A stretch of 64,000 nt of DNA from Streptococcus mitis subsp. hohhotensis (GCF_000722775.1 NZ_JPFZ01000009.1:868001-932000); one strand, 5' to 3'. Positions 36,318 to 45,832 are shown, counted from the stretch's first letter. The notes: generated from the letters alone by a model not told the origin. Numbers and translations are program-made.

Positions 36318-38333
36318 TTAATTTTCAATAATTTCCCAACTTACTCTGTAAGTCACTAGCAGGTAAAGGACAAAGAGTAAGACCGCTACTCCCAGATAGG
36401 TGATATCTATAGAAATACTGGTATTAGCGAAATTCTCAAAATAGCCCAAAAGAGCTGTACTCAAGGTAAATGCTAGCGGACCTGCGATGACCAACGGAAC
36501 CAAGAAATAACTTAGAATCTGTTGCAAAAGAATAGAGCGATTTTGCTTTCTCTTGTTCCCAAGAAGATATAAGATTTGATAATCATTGACACTATCCAAA
36601 GCACTTGTAGAAGTTTGAAGGGACAAGATACTGAGGGAAATAATGATAAAAATAACACTGACAAAAATCATGACAAAGACAATGACGCCCATAAATCCAA
36701 GGTAAACCTCAAAAATACTTCCTTTCGTTTGATAGGTGAACGAATTCAACTCTGCTCCATCACGAGTGAAGTAGTATTTTTCAATCCACTTACTCAAGAA
36801 TGTTTCTACTTCCCGTTTGTCAATGTTTTCTTTGAAATTGGCAACATAGGTCGTGTGGTCTTCCGTCAATCCAACTACTACCTTATCTGGTACAATCAAG
36901 GTTCCTGCGTCATTTAGACCTACTGAAGATAAAAAGTAAACTGTTTCAAGTGGCTTTGAAGAGGCAAGGTTGAGAGAATGACCGTTAATCATGAGGGTTT
37001 TGGTCGTTGATAGAAAGTCCTGGATCTGCTTGGCAGTTCCTTTATAGTTGGCATTGACCAGAAATTGGTTATCTGCCAAGTCAACCGCTTTTTCCCCTTG
37101 CAGTTTGCGGAGATGATTGTAGGCAGAAATTCCTAAAATCGGTACTTTTGATTCAGGAAGTTTCTTATCATGCTCCCAGAGATTGCTGGTATCAATCAAA
37201 TCTTTATAAGTTACATCACTAGAATAGATAGGACAGCTGTACTCCTCTTTGATGAGGTTAAAGTCAAAGCCATCGGCTTTCAATCTGTCTTTGACAGATT
37301 CCTGAGAAAATTGAAACTCTTTACCACGGTAGAGATTGACAGTTACATCATAAGGTGAGTATTTGTTCAGCTCTCGGTTCATAGTCGTATAGGCACTACC
37401 ACTAAAAACGAGTAAGCTGAGAGCCAGTGTCAAGGTCAAGGATAAGACAGCCAACGTGACCGAATTACTATCAGCTTGTTTTGAAAATTGACGGATTTTA
37501 AAAGTGTTTAGTTTGTTATAGTAGGTTTGAGGCAGTTTTCTAAGGGAGACCAAGATAAAATGGCTCAAGGTATTGTAAAACAAAATCACAAAAATCACGA
37601 AGACAGATACCAGCAAGATACCCCAACTTTTCAAGAGTGATAGATGGTGATAGTCTGAAAAATAGAGAGCACCAAAACCGATAACAGATGTCGAAAGAAT
37701 AAAGAGAAGTACTTGAAGAACTGGCTTGCCTTTTGCCAAGACAGATTTCTTGGCCCCATTTTCTTGAATGAGTGCAATGATATTTTGCTTTCTAAAGGTA
37801 AGAATGTCCATGACACCAACAATAAAACTGGTTACCAAATAGGAATAAACTAGTAAGATAACAGACTTGCTATCAAAGAAAAGCAGACTACCAAAGTAAT
37901 TGGCCATAAAAAATTCAGATGCAATCTTAGCTAGAATGACCAGTAAGATCAATCCAAGCAAGAAACCTAGAATCAAGGAAAAGATATTGACCAGCATGGT
38001 TTCAAAGAACAGGGTACGGATAATCTGCTTCTTCTTCATTCCCAGCGTTGCATAAAGTCCCAGCTCTTTCTTGCGCCGTCCCAGCACAAAATTTGTGGCG
38101 TAAACGATGAGAAAGGCAATCGCCGATAGAATCAGATAGGAAAGCAAGCCCATGTACTGGCTCATCACCGTCGTCAACATTTCCTTTGCCCCTGATAAAC
38201 TTTGCATCACTGGATGGCTTGGTAAAGCATTAAAAGCGTAGAGCAAGCTATAAATCAATGTCAGACTGAAAAAATAGATGGTATAAGTCTGTAAATTTCG
38301 GAATACATTTCGTAAAATCAATTTTGGATACAT
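36318..38333 (-). CDS. BceB-like ABC transporter permease (FtsX superfamily)
   Basis: 671 residues. N-terminal MYPKLILRNVFRNLQTYTIYFFSLTLIYSL is typical of BceB/VraG-type permeases. There are helices at ~20-310, a large extracellular domain (~residues 315-535), and three C-terminal helices. Such permeases work with their ATPase to remove cell-wall-active peptides such as lantibiotics and bacitracin from lipid II-cycle targets, and also signal to the kinase. The ATPase gene is 12 bases upstream. Confidence 0.9.
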   Translation of the reverse strand: MYPKLILRNVFRNLQTYTIYFFSLTLIYSLLYAFNALPSHPVMQSLSGAKEMLTTVMSQYMGLLSYLILSAIAFLIVYATNFVLGRRKKELGLYATLGMKKKQIIRTLFFETMLVNIFSLILGFLLGLILLVILAKIASEFFMANYFGSLLFFDSKSVILLVYSYLVTSFIVGVMDILTFRKQNIIALIQENGAKKSVLAKGKPVLQVLLFILSTSVIGFGALYFSDYHHLSLLKSWGILLVSVFVIFVILFYNTLSHFILVSLRKLPQTYYNKLNTFKIRQFSKQADSNSVTLAVLSLTLTLALSLLVFSGSAYTTMNRELNKYSPYDVTVNLYRGKEFQFSQESVKDRLKADGFDFNLIKEEYSCPIYSSDVTYKDLIDTSNLWEHDKKLPESKVPILGISAYNHLRKLQGEKAVDLADNQFLVNANYKGTAKQIQDFLSTTKTLMINGHSLNLASSKPLETVYFLSSVGLNDAGTLIVPDKVVVGLTEDHTTYVANFKENIDKREVETFLSKWIEKYYFTRDGAELNSFTYQTKGSIFEVYLGFMGVIVFVMIFVSVIFIIISLSILSLQTSTSALDSVNDYQILYLLGNKRKQNRSILLQQILSYFLVPLVIAGPLAFTLSTALLGYFENFANTSISIDITYLGVAVLLFVLYLLVTYRVSWEIIEN

Positions 38334-38345
38334 ACTCTCACCCTC

Positions 38346-39083
38346 CTATCTGGTACGACTGTAAATCTCTTGCAAATACTGTTCATTAGATAAGCTGTTA
38401 CGTTCCAAATCATCCATAATCTTTCCATCTCTAAGTAGCACCATCCGTGAAGAGTACTTTGCTGCGGCAGGGTCATGCGTAACCAGTAAAATGGTAATAC
38501 CAAAACTTTTATTGATTTCCTGCAAAAGTGCCATCAGTTTTTCAGAATTGGCAGAGTCCAAGGCTCCTGTCGGCTCATCTGCAATAATCAGTTTGGAATC
38601 ATCAATCAAGGCTCTAGCAGTTGCCACACGTTGTCGCTGACCACCTGATAACTGATTAGGAAACTTATCTTTTAAGTTCTGGATATTCAACTTATCCAAA
38701 ATTTCCTCAATCTTATCCTGATGTTTTTTGATAGTTTTCCCCTGAATTTGAAGAGGTAGAACGATATTTTCATAAACTGTCAAGGTTTCCACCAAGTTGT
38801 AGGCTTGGAAAATATAGGAAATATTTTTAGCACGATAGTCAGCTAGTTCATTTTCCTTGGCATGGATGATGTCAAAATCTTCAAATCGAATCTCACCTGA
38901 TGTTGGTTTATCAATCGTTGAAATACAGTTGAGGAGTGTTGTTTTTCCACTACCACTAGCCCCCATAATTGCCAGAAATTCTCCTTTTTCAACAGACAAG
39001 TTCACATCTGATAAAGCATGAACAATATTATCCCCTTGACCAAATGTTTTCGTTAATCCTGTCACGATAAGCTGTTTCATCAT
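38346..39083 (-). CDS. BceA-like ABC transporter ATP-binding protein
   Basis: 245 residues, Walker A MGASGSGKTTLLNC, signature NQLSGGQRQRVATARAL, Walker B LIIADEPTGALD, and switch His in LVTHDP, with the characteristic GALDS of MacB/BceA-type ATPases. Start GGAGGAATGAATGATG region is well placed. Paired with the following FtsX-type permease in an antimicrobial-peptide detoxification/immunity module. Confidence 0.92.
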   Translation of the reverse strand: MMKQLIVTGLTKTFGQGDNIVHALSDVNLSVEKGEFLAIMGASGSGKTTLLNCISTIDKPTSGEIRFEDFDIIHAKENELADYRAKNISYIFQAYNLVETLTVYENIVLPLQIQGKTIKKHQDKIEEILDKLNIQNLKDKFPNQLSGGQRQRVATARALIDDSKLIIADEPTGALDSANSEKLMALLQEINKSFGITILLVTHDPAAAKYSSRMVLLRDGKIMDDLERNSLSNEQYLQEIYSRTR

Positions 39084-39171
39084 TTCATTCCTCCGTTTCT
39101 TTATGACACTCTCATTATACGGTTTCTTTCAAGGTTTGCCATGAGTATTTTGTGCAATATATTCAAGTAAT

Positions 39172-39203
39172 AAAAAAACCGATGCCTTTTTCAGGTATCG
39201 GTT
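39172..39203 (-). terminator. Terminator after the 35-residue membrane peptide gene
   Basis: AACCGATACCTGAAAAAGG with partner ATCGGTT and a T7 tail on the minus strand. It would separate peptide transcription from the transporter genes. Confidence 0.8.
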
Positions 39204-39211
39204 GATGTTGA

Positions 39212-39319
39212 TTATTTGCGATCGTTTCTTTTTTTCATAAAGTAAACAATCCCTATGACAATAACTCCTAAGACCAGTACAGGTGCATAGAATTCTAGTG
39301 TTCCAATAATTCCTTCCAT
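39212..39319 (-). CDS. 35-residue single-helix membrane peptide
   Basis: The ORF encodes MEGIIGTLEFYAPV, a hydrophobic stretch (VLVLGVIVIGIVYF), and a basic tail MKKRNDRK. AGGAGG is seven bases before the ATG, and the gene ends just before a strong terminator. Both facts support real expression. The topology is one transmembrane helix with the positive tail inside. It could be a small regulator or immunity peptide of the neighbouring BceAB-like transporter and kinase; nothing recognisable in its sequence proves this. It sits between the transporter and two decayed lanthipeptide-like genes. Confidence 0.72.
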   Translation of the reverse strand: MEGIIGTLEFYAPVLVLGVIVIGIVYFMKKRNDRK

Positions 39320-39350
39320 TTTATCCTCCTGTCAAAAAATAGAGGTAGTT

Positions 39351-39530
39351 TTATCCACAGCGCACGTTTGGCGAAATACATTCATAAGAATATGTAAATT
39401 ACCAACCACAGCGTCCCTGTGCTGTTAATCTAACAGCCGTACCCTACCCAGCAACAGATTTTCCATCCAATTCTTGGCTATTAATTTCCATAATCCAAAG
39501 AATCAATCTCAAAGTTATCTTATTTTATTT
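39351..39530 (-). pseudogene. Decayed lanthipeptide-like precursor gene 1
   Basis: In the minus-strand frame ending at 39351 the codons read MEINSQELDGKSVAG, stop, GTAVRLTAQGRCGW, stop, FTYSYECISPNVRCG, stop. A leader-like FEIDSLDY lies upstream in another frame. Compared with the neighbouring relic, leader (xxSQEL/xxNQEL..GKS) and tail (FTYSYEC..NVRC) align clearly. The T-x-S-x-E-C pattern is the lipid II-binding motif of lacticin 481-type and two-component alpha lantibiotics. The start codon is lost and there are two in-frame stops and at least one frameshift, so no full precursor can be made. Confidence 0.6.
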
Positions 39531-39614
39531 GTATTTCTCCCCGTAAATATAACACCAAATCAAAATGTTGTCAATGTTTTGTAATAAAACACTAGAATTT
39601 TCCTTTTGTTTTAT

Positions 39615-39793
39615 CTAACAGCGAACATTATTTCTCGTACACTCATAGGAATAGGTGAAACACAATCCACAGAGACCTGCTAGTATCAATTTAAAAGCTG
39701 TATACCACTAGCTCCTGATTTCCCGAAAAGTTCTTGATTTTCAACCTCGAAACTTAGAGAATCAAACTCTGGACGACTTGTATTTTTAGCCAT
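39615..39793 (-). pseudogene. Decayed lanthipeptide-like precursor gene 2
   Basis: Starts ATG at 39793, seven bases after GGAGG, and reads MAKNTSRPEFDSLSFEVENQ, then ELFGKSGASGIQLLN, then TGA. If one base is inserted just before the stop, the frame continues through LILAGLCGLCF and TYSYECTRNNVRC to TAG at 39615. That would be a ~59-residue precursor with an acidic leader and a Cys-rich core. The core shares FTYSYEC and NVRC with relic 1. The leader part is still translatable as a 35-residue peptide. No LanM, LanB/C or LanT is in the window. Confidence 0.65.
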
Positions 39794-40064
39794 AAGGTTG
39801 CCTCCTTCCTTCTTTTAGATGATCATCTTTACAGTAACTAATATAAACTCTAGTATTGGATAAGTAATGAGTAAATCGTGCAAGTTTCTTATTTTCGAGG
39901 AAAATTTTTATAGTTCTCAGTAAAGAAACAACTGAACATTCTCTTGCTCAGCTACTTTTTTACACTATTTCTTAAATTATTTAGAAGTTTCTTCTTAACT
40001 ACTTTACAGAGACTCACACATCTCCCTGATTTTCCTATCTTCTTTGGCGATTCTGACGCAAGTG
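39794..40064. other. Intergenic region upstream of the lanthipeptide relics and LysR gene
   Basis: About 270 bases, AT-rich, with no gene seen. A TATATT-like -10 (minus strand, about 39840) could drive the relic genes. The right end holds the LysR promoter. Confidence 0.4.
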
Positions 40065-40080
40065 TGGTACAATAAAAACA
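40065..40080 (+). promoter_or_regulatory. Extended -10 promoter giving an apparently leaderless LysR mRNA
   Basis: TGG-TACAAT (-10 at 40068-40073) is followed by only six bases before the ATG at 40080; TTGGCG lies 18 bases upstream of it. The predicted transcript start falls on or next to the A of the ATG, and no ribosome binding site is present. Confidence 0.6.
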
Positions 40081-40988
40081 TGAGAATTCAACAATTACAC
40101 TATATTATCAAAATCGTCGAAACTGGCTCCATGAATGAGGCCGCCAAGCAACTCTTTATCACCCAGCCGAGTCTTTCCAATGCTGTGAGAGATTTGGAAA
40201 ATGAGATGGGAATTGAGATCTTTATCCGCAATCCCAAGGGTATCACCTTGACCCGTGATGGCATGGAGTTTCTCTCCTATGCCCGTCAGGTTGTCGAGCA
40301 AACTCAGCTTCTAGAAGAACGCTATAAAAATCCTGTCGCCCACCGTGAACTCTTTAGCGTTTCATCTCAGCACTATGCCTTTGTGGTCAATGCCTTTGTA
40401 TCGCTACTTAAGAAAAGTGATATGGAAAAGTATGAGCTTTTTCTCCGTGAAACACGAACTTGGGAGATTATCGATGACGTTAAGAATTTCCGTAGTGAAG
40501 TTGGTGTCCTCTTTTTAAACAGTTACAACCGAGATGTTTTGACAAAGATGCTAGATGATAACCATCTGCTTGCCCACCATCTCTTTACAGCCCAGCCCCA
40601 TATCTTTGTCAGTAAGACCAACCCTCTGGCAAAAAAAGACAAGGTGAAACTATCTGATTTAGAAAACTTCCCTTACCTCAGCTATGACCAAGGAACTCAC
40701 AACTCCTTCTACTTTTCAGAGGAAATCCTTTCCCAAGAGCACCACAAGAAATCCATTGTGGTTAGTGACCGTGCTACCCTCTTTAATCTCTTGATTGGTC
40801 TGGACGGTTATACCATTGCGACAGGGATTTTGAACAGCAACCTCAACGGAGACAATATCGTTTCTATCCCACTGGATATTGATGATCCAATTGAGCTGGT
40901 CTATATCCAGCATGAAAAAACCAGCCTGTCTAAGATGGGCGAACGCTTTATCGACTATCTACTAGAAGAAGTTCAGTTTGATAGTTGA
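40080..40988 (+). CDS. LysR-family transcriptional regulator
   Basis: 302 residues starting MRIQQLHYIIKIVETGSMNEAAKQ, with the winged HTH (LFITQPSLSNAVRDLENEMG) and a C-terminal effector-binding domain. It resembles streptococcal CpsY/MtaR-type regulators that act on methionine, cell-surface or metabolism genes, but the target is not evident. No gene is divergent and adjacent in the usual LysR manner; the upstream neighbour is the lanthipeptide relic. No ribosome binding site precedes the start. Confidence 0.9.
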   Translation: MRIQQLHYIIKIVETGSMNEAAKQLFITQPSLSNAVRDLENEMGIEIFIRNPKGITLTRDGMEFLSYARQVVEQTQLLEERYKNPVAHRELFSVSSQHYAFVVNAFVSLLKKSDMEKYELFLRETRTWEIIDDVKNFRSEVGVLFLNSYNRDVLTKMLDDNHLLAHHLFTAQPHIFVSKTNPLAKKDKVKLSDLENFPYLSYDQGTHNSFYFSEEILSQEHHKKSIVVSDRATLFNLLIGLDGYTIATGILNSNLNGDNIVSIPLDIDDPIELVYIQHEKTSLSKMGERFIDYLLEEVQFDS

Positions 40989-40996
40989 GAAATGAT

Positions 40997-41042
40997 AAGA
41001 ACCAATATGTAGGCTACAACAACCTGCACATTGGTTCTTTTT
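40997..41042. terminator. Bidirectional terminator between LysR and SDR genes
   Basis: AAGAACCAATATGT pairs with ACATTGGTTCTT, closed by an inner loop and followed by T5, between convergent genes. Confidence 0.75.
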
Positions 41043-41796
41043 ACTTATAATTAAAAGTCTCCCCTGCCAACTTATCAGCTAGCTTGGGAAAGAGGGTATA
41101 AAACTTATGGGCTAGGTGTAACAAAACTGGGAGATTGAGTTCTCGTTTGTTTTTTCCTATAATCTTGACAATCTTTTTAGCAACTGCATCTGGTTCTAGC
41201 AGGAAGCGGTCAACCGACTTGAGATAAGTTCCATCTGGGTCAGCTTGGTCAAAAAATCCTGTTCGGATTGGTCCTGGATTGACTGTTGTCACATAGACAC
41301 CGTAGGACATGAGTTCTAGTCGTAGAGCATTTGAAAAACCAATGGCCGCAAACTTGGTCGCTGAGTAAAGACTGGACTTGCCAGTAGCAATCAAACCTGC
41401 CATGCTGACGATATTGATAATATGACCTTTTCGACTGTTCTTCATACGGGTCGCAAGGCGTCGAGATAGATTCATCAGGGCAAAGGTATTGACCTCGAAC
41501 ATCTGATGAATATCTTGGTCGGAAATCTGGTCAAATTCCTCAAAAATCCCGTAACCAGCGTTGTTTATCAAGACATCAATCTTGCCATAGCGGAGATAGA
41601 GGTCTGCTACCAGAGTTTCTAAGGCTGAATCATCGGTAATATCGATTTCAATCAATTCTGCATGGGGATGGTCTCCGTAGAGTTGGGCTAATTTTTCCTT
41701 GTTTCTACCAAGCAAGATGAGTTGGTCATTTGGCAAGAGTTTGACCATCTCTTGTGCTAGGCTACCGCTAGCTCCAGTAATGAGAATAGTAGGCAT
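41041..41796 (-). CDS. Short-chain dehydrogenase/reductase
   Basis: 251 residues, with the NAD(P)-binding GASGSLAQEM (GxxxGxG variant), NNAGYG structural motif, and catalytic SLYSATKFA (Tyr-x3-Lys). C-terminus carries a hydrophobic helix-like segment as in YqjQ/DltE-type SDRs. Substrate unknown. It starts 20 bases after rnz and is likely part of the run hflX-unknown-rnz-SDR. Confidence 0.9.
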   Translation of the reverse strand: MPTILITGASGSLAQEMVKLLPNDQLILLGRNKEKLAQLYGDHPHAELIEIDITDDSALETLVADLYLRYGKIDVLINNAGYGIFEEFDQISDQDIHQMFEVNTFALMNLSRRLATRMKNSRKGHIINIVSMAGLIATGKSSLYSATKFAAIGFSNALRLELMSYGVYVTTVNPGPIRTGFFDQADPDGTYLKSVDRFLLEPDAVAKKIVKIIGKNKRELNLPVLLHLAHKFYTLFPKLADKLAGETFNYK

Positions 41797-41816
41797 ACTT
41801 ATCCTTTCTGTGACTG

Positions 41817-42746
41817 CTAGATTTCCACTTCTTCCAAGTCTTTGACGACATGGACATTTTCAAACACACTAGCCGCATCTTTCTTGAGCTTGCTGATATC
41901 TTTTGAGAGGAAACGAGCACTGATGTGGTTTAGTAAGAGGCGTTTGGCACCTGCTTCTACTGCAACCTGTGCTGCCTGCATATTGGTTGAGTGACCATGA
42001 TTTCGAGCTATCTTTTCATCACCCTTGCCATAAGTCGATTCATGGACAAGGACATCGGCATTGACAGCCAGACGCACACTGGCATCGGTTTTTCGAGTAT
42101 CACCCAGAATAGTGATAATCTTACCAGGACGTGGAGCTGAGATATAGTCTGCTGCCTTGATTTCAGTTCCGTCTTCCAAAACAACATTCTGGCCGTTCTT
42201 GATTTTCCCAAAAAGTGGGCCAAATGGGACGCCAGCAGCCTTAAGCTTTTCAGCATCCAAGGTACCTTCTAGGTCCTTTTGCATGACACGATAGCCAACG
42301 CAGAAAATTGTGTGGTCCAGCTCCTCTGCATACACAGTGAATTTATCGGTCTCAAGGATTTTTCCTAAAGAATCTTGGTCAAACTCATGAAAATGAATAC
42401 GGTAAGGCAGGCGCGAACCTGACACACGAAGGCTGGTTAAGACAAATGACTTAATCCCTTGCGGTCCATAGATTTCCAAATCTGTCTGCTCTTCATTAGC
42501 CTGAAAAGCACGACTAGAAAGGAAACCTGGCAAGCCAAAGATGTGGTCTCCATGCAGGTGAGTGATAAAAATTTTGCTGACCTTGCGTGGTCGAATTGTG
42601 GTTTCAAGAATGCGATTTTGCGTACCTTCTCCACAGTCAAAGAGCCAGACTTCGTTAATCTCGTCCAAGAGTTTCAGGGCGAGACTTGAAACGTTGCGGG
42701 CTTTAGAGGGCTGACCAGCCCCCGTTCCTAAAAATTGAATATCCAT
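41817..42746 (-). CDS. rnz: Ribonuclease Z (tRNA 3'-processing)
   Basis: 309 residues of the metallo-beta-lactamase fold, with the zinc motif [13 protein letters not shown] and the PxKARN-type region [13 protein letters not shown] typical of short-form tRNase Z. His ligands also appear in NHISARF near the end. It removes the 3' trailer of tRNA precursors lacking an encoded CCA. Spaced 14 bases after the preceding gene, so part of the same operon. Confidence 0.96.
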   Translation of the reverse strand: MDIQFLGTGAGQPSKARNVSSLALKLLDEINEVWLFDCGEGTQNRILETTIRPRKVSKIFITHLHGDHIFGLPGFLSSRAFQANEEQTDLEIYGPQGIKSFVLTSLRVSGSRLPYRIHFHEFDQDSLGKILETDKFTVYAEELDHTIFCVGYRVMQKDLEGTLDAEKLKAAGVPFGPLFGKIKNGQNVVLEDGTEIKAADYISAPRPGKIITILGDTRKTDASVRLAVNADVLVHESTYGKGDEKIARNHGHSTNMQAAQVAVEAGAKRLLLNHISARFLSKDISKLKKDAASVFENVHVVKDLEEVEI

Positions 42747-42760
42747 TCGATACTTTCTAA

Positions 42761-43384
42761 TTAATCAATATATAACATGGCTGTGCGGTTTTCCGATCGG
42801 AAATAGCGCTTGCCAGAAAAAGCTGTAGCTTCTTGTAATAACTCCTCTTGGCTGTAACCTTTAAGACACTTGCGACCATCAGCCAAACTTTCCAAATCTG
42901 TCAAAGCTGTAAGATTTTCCACGCTCACAACTTCTTCTTCCCCGACAGCCTTCATATAAATCTTGCCAGACTCCTCAAAGACTAGCTGATGGGGAAAAAT
43001 TTGCGCAATTTCAAAGAGCAAGTCATCCGAAATCTTCTCTTCATTTTCAGAGAAAATCCGACCAAGACCCTCACTCTCATAACAAAAACCAAAGGATTTA
43101 CCAGACAGATTAAGCCGAATAAAAGGCTTGTTTTCTAGGGTGAAACTTGGCTCATCATTGTAGAGATTCAGTTCCTGACTGAGTTCCGCAAAATAATCCG
43201 TCGCTGCTTGAGGACTCTTTTTCTGGTAGAGTTCTGCAAAGTAAGCATTGACCACGCTGGGCGGAGGTGTGATCAGTGCCAACTGCTCCTGCTCTGTCTT
43301 GCCAGTTAGAAGCTGATCTAGATAGACCTTGTCCAGACTTGTATAGCCCCCATATTTTAGAGCTAATGTTTTGATATCAGTCAT
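42761..43384 (-). CDS. Conserved protein of unknown function between hflX and rnz
   Basis: 207 residues, acidic, with no signal peptide and no clear catalytic motif. It overlaps the 3' end of hflX by eight bases, so it is translationally coupled. Segments such as [25 protein letters not shown] look like a beta-rich fold. I do not recognise the family. Its conserved position suggests a link to RNA/ribosome functions, but that is only context. Confidence 0.8.
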   Translation of the reverse strand: MTDIKTLALKYGGYTSLDKVYLDQLLTGKTEQEQLALITPPPSVVNAYFAELYQKKSPQAATDYFAELSQELNLYNDEPSFTLENKPFIRLNLSGKSFGFCYESEGLGRIFSENEEKISDDLLFEIAQIFPHQLVFEESGKIYMKAVGEEEVVSVENLTALTDLESLADGRKCLKGYSQEELLQEATAFSGKRYFRSENRTAMLYID

Positions 43385-44615
43385 AAAATTCTTCTAACCT
43401 CCATTTGTTTTTCTCAGAAATGTAGCCTGTAATCACTTCGCCATCCTCCTGATAGTCACGCTCTTCCAAAATCGCAACACTTTCTAAATCATGAATCTTG
43501 TAGGACTTGGAAAAAGGCACGCGCAGGGTAAAGACTTCAAAAATATCCTTGATTTTCTCTAAAAACAAAGCCTGCAAATTTTCACGACTATTCTCAGACT
43601 TGGCAGAAATGAGGGCATAAGGCGTTTGGGTAGGCGTGAAATCCTCCACCAAATCCGCTTTATTATAAAGGGTCAAGCGAGGAATATCTTCCATGTCCAG
43701 GTCTTTCATGATGGACAGGACTGTTTTTTCATGCTCCTCGTGGTAAGGATTGCTGGCATCGATAACATGAACCAGAAGGTCCACATGCTTGCTTTCTTCC
43801 AAGGTTGACTTAAAACTGGACACCAACTCTGTCGGCAAATCTTGGATAAAGCCCACGGTATCTGTCAAAGTTACTTGAAGATTGCCCCCCAGATGGATAC
43901 TCTTAGTCGTCGCGTCCAGAGTTGCAAAGAGCTCGTCCGCTTCATACTGGATCTTACTGGTCAAGGTGTTCATGATAGTTGACTTCCCAGCATTGGTATA
44001 ACCAATCAAACCAATCTTAAAGGTGCTGGACTCCAGACGTTTTTCTCTGACAGTCGCCCGATTTTTCTCAACCACCTTGAGCTGGCGCTCGATATCCGTG
44101 ATTTGGTTGCGAACGCTACGACGGTTCAATTCCAGCTGGCTTTCACCAGGTCCACGGGAACCAATTCCCCCTGCCTGACGGCTGAGCATAATCCCCTGAC
44201 CAACCAAGCGAGGCAGGAGATATTTGAGTTGTGCTAGGTGGACTTGTAGCTTGCCTTCGTGACTTCGAGCTCTCATGGCAAAGATATCCAAAATCAACTG
44301 CATACGGTCAATAACCTTAACACCGAGAACTTCTTCTAAATTGACATTTTGCCTTGGCGTCAGACGGTTGTTGACGATGACAGTGGTAATTTCTTCTGCA
44401 TCCACCATGAGCGCAATTTCTTCTAACTTACCTGAACCGACGAAGGTCTTGGAGTCATACTTTTCACGTTTCTGTCTGTAGCTATCGACTACGACTGCCC
44501 CAGCTGTCTTGGCTAGACTGGCCAACTCTTCCATGGAGAGGTCAAAATTGTCCATGCCTTGCAATTCCACACCGATAAGCAGAACTCGCTCCTCTTTTTT
44601 CTCCGTATCAATCAT
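43377..44615 (-). CDS. hflX: Ribosome-associated GTPase HflX
   Basis: 412 residues. N-terminal HflX domain ([21 protein letters not shown]), the conserved glycine-rich linker ([18 protein letters not shown]), then the G domain: [29 protein letters not shown]. HflX splits stalled 70S ribosomes after stress. It overlaps miaA by eight bases at its start and the unknown gene at its end. Confidence 0.96.
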   Translation of the reverse strand: MIDTEKKEERVLLIGVELQGMDNFDLSMEELASLAKTAGAVVVDSYRQKREKYDSKTFVGSGKLEEIALMVDAEEITTVIVNNRLTPRQNVNLEEVLGVKVIDRMQLILDIFAMRARSHEGKLQVHLAQLKYLLPRLVGQGIMLSRQAGGIGSRGPGESQLELNRRSVRNQITDIERQLKVVEKNRATVREKRLESSTFKIGLIGYTNAGKSTIMNTLTSKIQYEADELFATLDATTKSIHLGGNLQVTLTDTVGFIQDLPTELVSSFKSTLEESKHVDLLVHVIDASNPYHEEHEKTVLSIMKDLDMEDIPRLTLYNKADLVEDFTPTQTPYALISAKSENSRENLQALFLEKIKDIFEVFTLRVPFSKSYKIHDLESVAILEERDYQEDGEVITGYISEKNKWRLEEFYD

Positions 44616-45492
44616 CTAAAAACTCCTCAATCTGGCTAAAAATGCGGTCTTGCACACCAGATTCTCCAATCTGATAAAAGGTGACCTGCATGCGATTACG
44701 GAACCAGGTCAGCTGACGCTTGGCAAAACGACGAGTCGCCTGTTTAAGACTCTCACTAGCTTCCTCTAAAGTCTGCTCTCCACGAAAATATGGAAAAAGT
44801 TCCTTGTAACCAATCCCTTTAGCAGCCTGCACATTAGGGTAATGATCAAAGAGCCACTTAGCCTCATCCAAAAGCCCAGCCTCAAACATTAGATCTACTC
44901 GGCGATTGATACGCTCATAAAGCTGACTACGCTCATCATCCAAGCAGATAATCAGCGGTTCATACAAGGTCTCTTGATTTTCCAAATCCTGACCAAAATG
45001 GGCAATTTCCAAGGCACGCATAGCACGACGACGATTAAACTGGGGAATCTCAAGGCCTGCTTGGTCCACAAGATGAGCTAGTTCCTCATCTGTATAAGGC
45101 TCCAAACTAGCTCGATAAGCTAAAATCTCTTCATGGGGAGTCTCCCCACCTAGGTGGTAACCTTCAAGCAAGCTCTGGATATAAAGTCCAGTCCCACCGG
45201 CTATAATGGCTAGCTTGCCACGGCTGTGAATATCCTCAATAGCCATCTTAGCTTCTGAAACAAAATCAAAAGCCGAGTAAGACTCGGTTACCTCTCTAAC
45301 ATCGATTAAATGATGAGGAACAGCTGCCTGCTCTTCTGGACTAGCCTTGGCCGTCCCAATATCAAGTCCTCGATAGACTTGCTGGCTATCTCCACTAACC
45401 ACTTCGCCATTAAAACGCTTGGCCACTTCAATGGCAAGGGCTGTTTTTCCAACAGCAGTCGGTCCAACAATCACAATTATTTTTGTTTTCAT
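44608..45492 (-). CDS. miaA: tRNA dimethylallyltransferase
   Basis: Adds the isopentenyl group to A37 of tRNAs reading UNN codons. P-loop [18 protein letters not shown], substrate motif [19 protein letters not shown], and the tRNA-binding [11 protein letters not shown] near the C-terminus. I start at [17 protein letters not shown] (45492), after AAGGAA; an upstream start adds 17 residues without support. First gene of miaA-hflX-unknown-rnz-SDR. Confidence 0.95.
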   Translation of the reverse strand: MKTKIIVIVGPTAVGKTALAIEVAKRFNGEVVSGDSQQVYRGLDIGTAKASPEEQAAVPHHLIDVREVTESYSAFDFVSEAKMAIEDIHSRGKLAIIAGGTGLYIQSLLEGYHLGGETPHEEILAYRASLEPYTDEELAHLVDQAGLEIPQFNRRRAMRALEIAHFGQDLENQETLYEPLIICLDDERSQLYERINRRVDLMFEAGLLDEAKWLFDHYPNVQAAKGIGYKELFPYFRGEQTLEEASESLKQATRRFAKRQLTWFRNRMQVTFYQIGESGVQDRIFSQIEEFLDD

Positions 45493-45612
45493 CTTTTTTC
45501 CTTGAAAAATTCCCATTTTTTCGTTACTATTATTATAACACAAAAAGGTCAGTCAGAAAAATGTGACCTCTTGAAGAGGCTGACTGATTGAGAATATAAA
45601 GGAGGAAGACTC

Positions 45613-45783
45613 ATGGCTAAAGGATTCGCTAAAGGTCTTGTAACAGGTGTCGCAGGAACTGTCGCTGCACTTGCAGGCGCGGTATACGCATTTAAAAAGA
45701 AAGTAATCGAACCAGAAGAGCAAAAAGCAGCTTTCATCGAAGAAAACCGTAAAAAAGCAGCTCGTCGTCGCGTATCACGTTAA
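45613..45783 (+). CDS. Small DUF3042 family protein
   Basis: 56 residues: MAKGFAKGLVTGVAGTVAAL, a Gly/Ala-rich helix ending AGAVYAFKKK, then a charged, basic C-terminus (AARRRVSR). AAAGGAGGA lies eight bases before the ATG and a terminator follows. The family is conserved in streptococci and lactobacilli; its role is unknown. The amphipathic, Gly-zipper-like N-terminus suggests membrane association. Confidence 0.85.
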   Translation: MAKGFAKGLVTGVAGTVAALAGAVYAFKKKVIEPEEQKAAFIEENRKKAARRRVSR

Positions 45784-45789
45784 GAAACA

Positions 45790-45826
45790 AAAGAAGTTGG
45801 GATTTATTTCTCAACTTCTTTTTTCT
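45790..45826. terminator. Bidirectional terminator between DUF3042 and thyA
   Basis: AAGAAGTTGGGA pairs with TCTCAACTTCTT and is followed by T6, between convergent genes. Confidence 0.8.
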
Positions 45827-45832
45827 ATTCTT

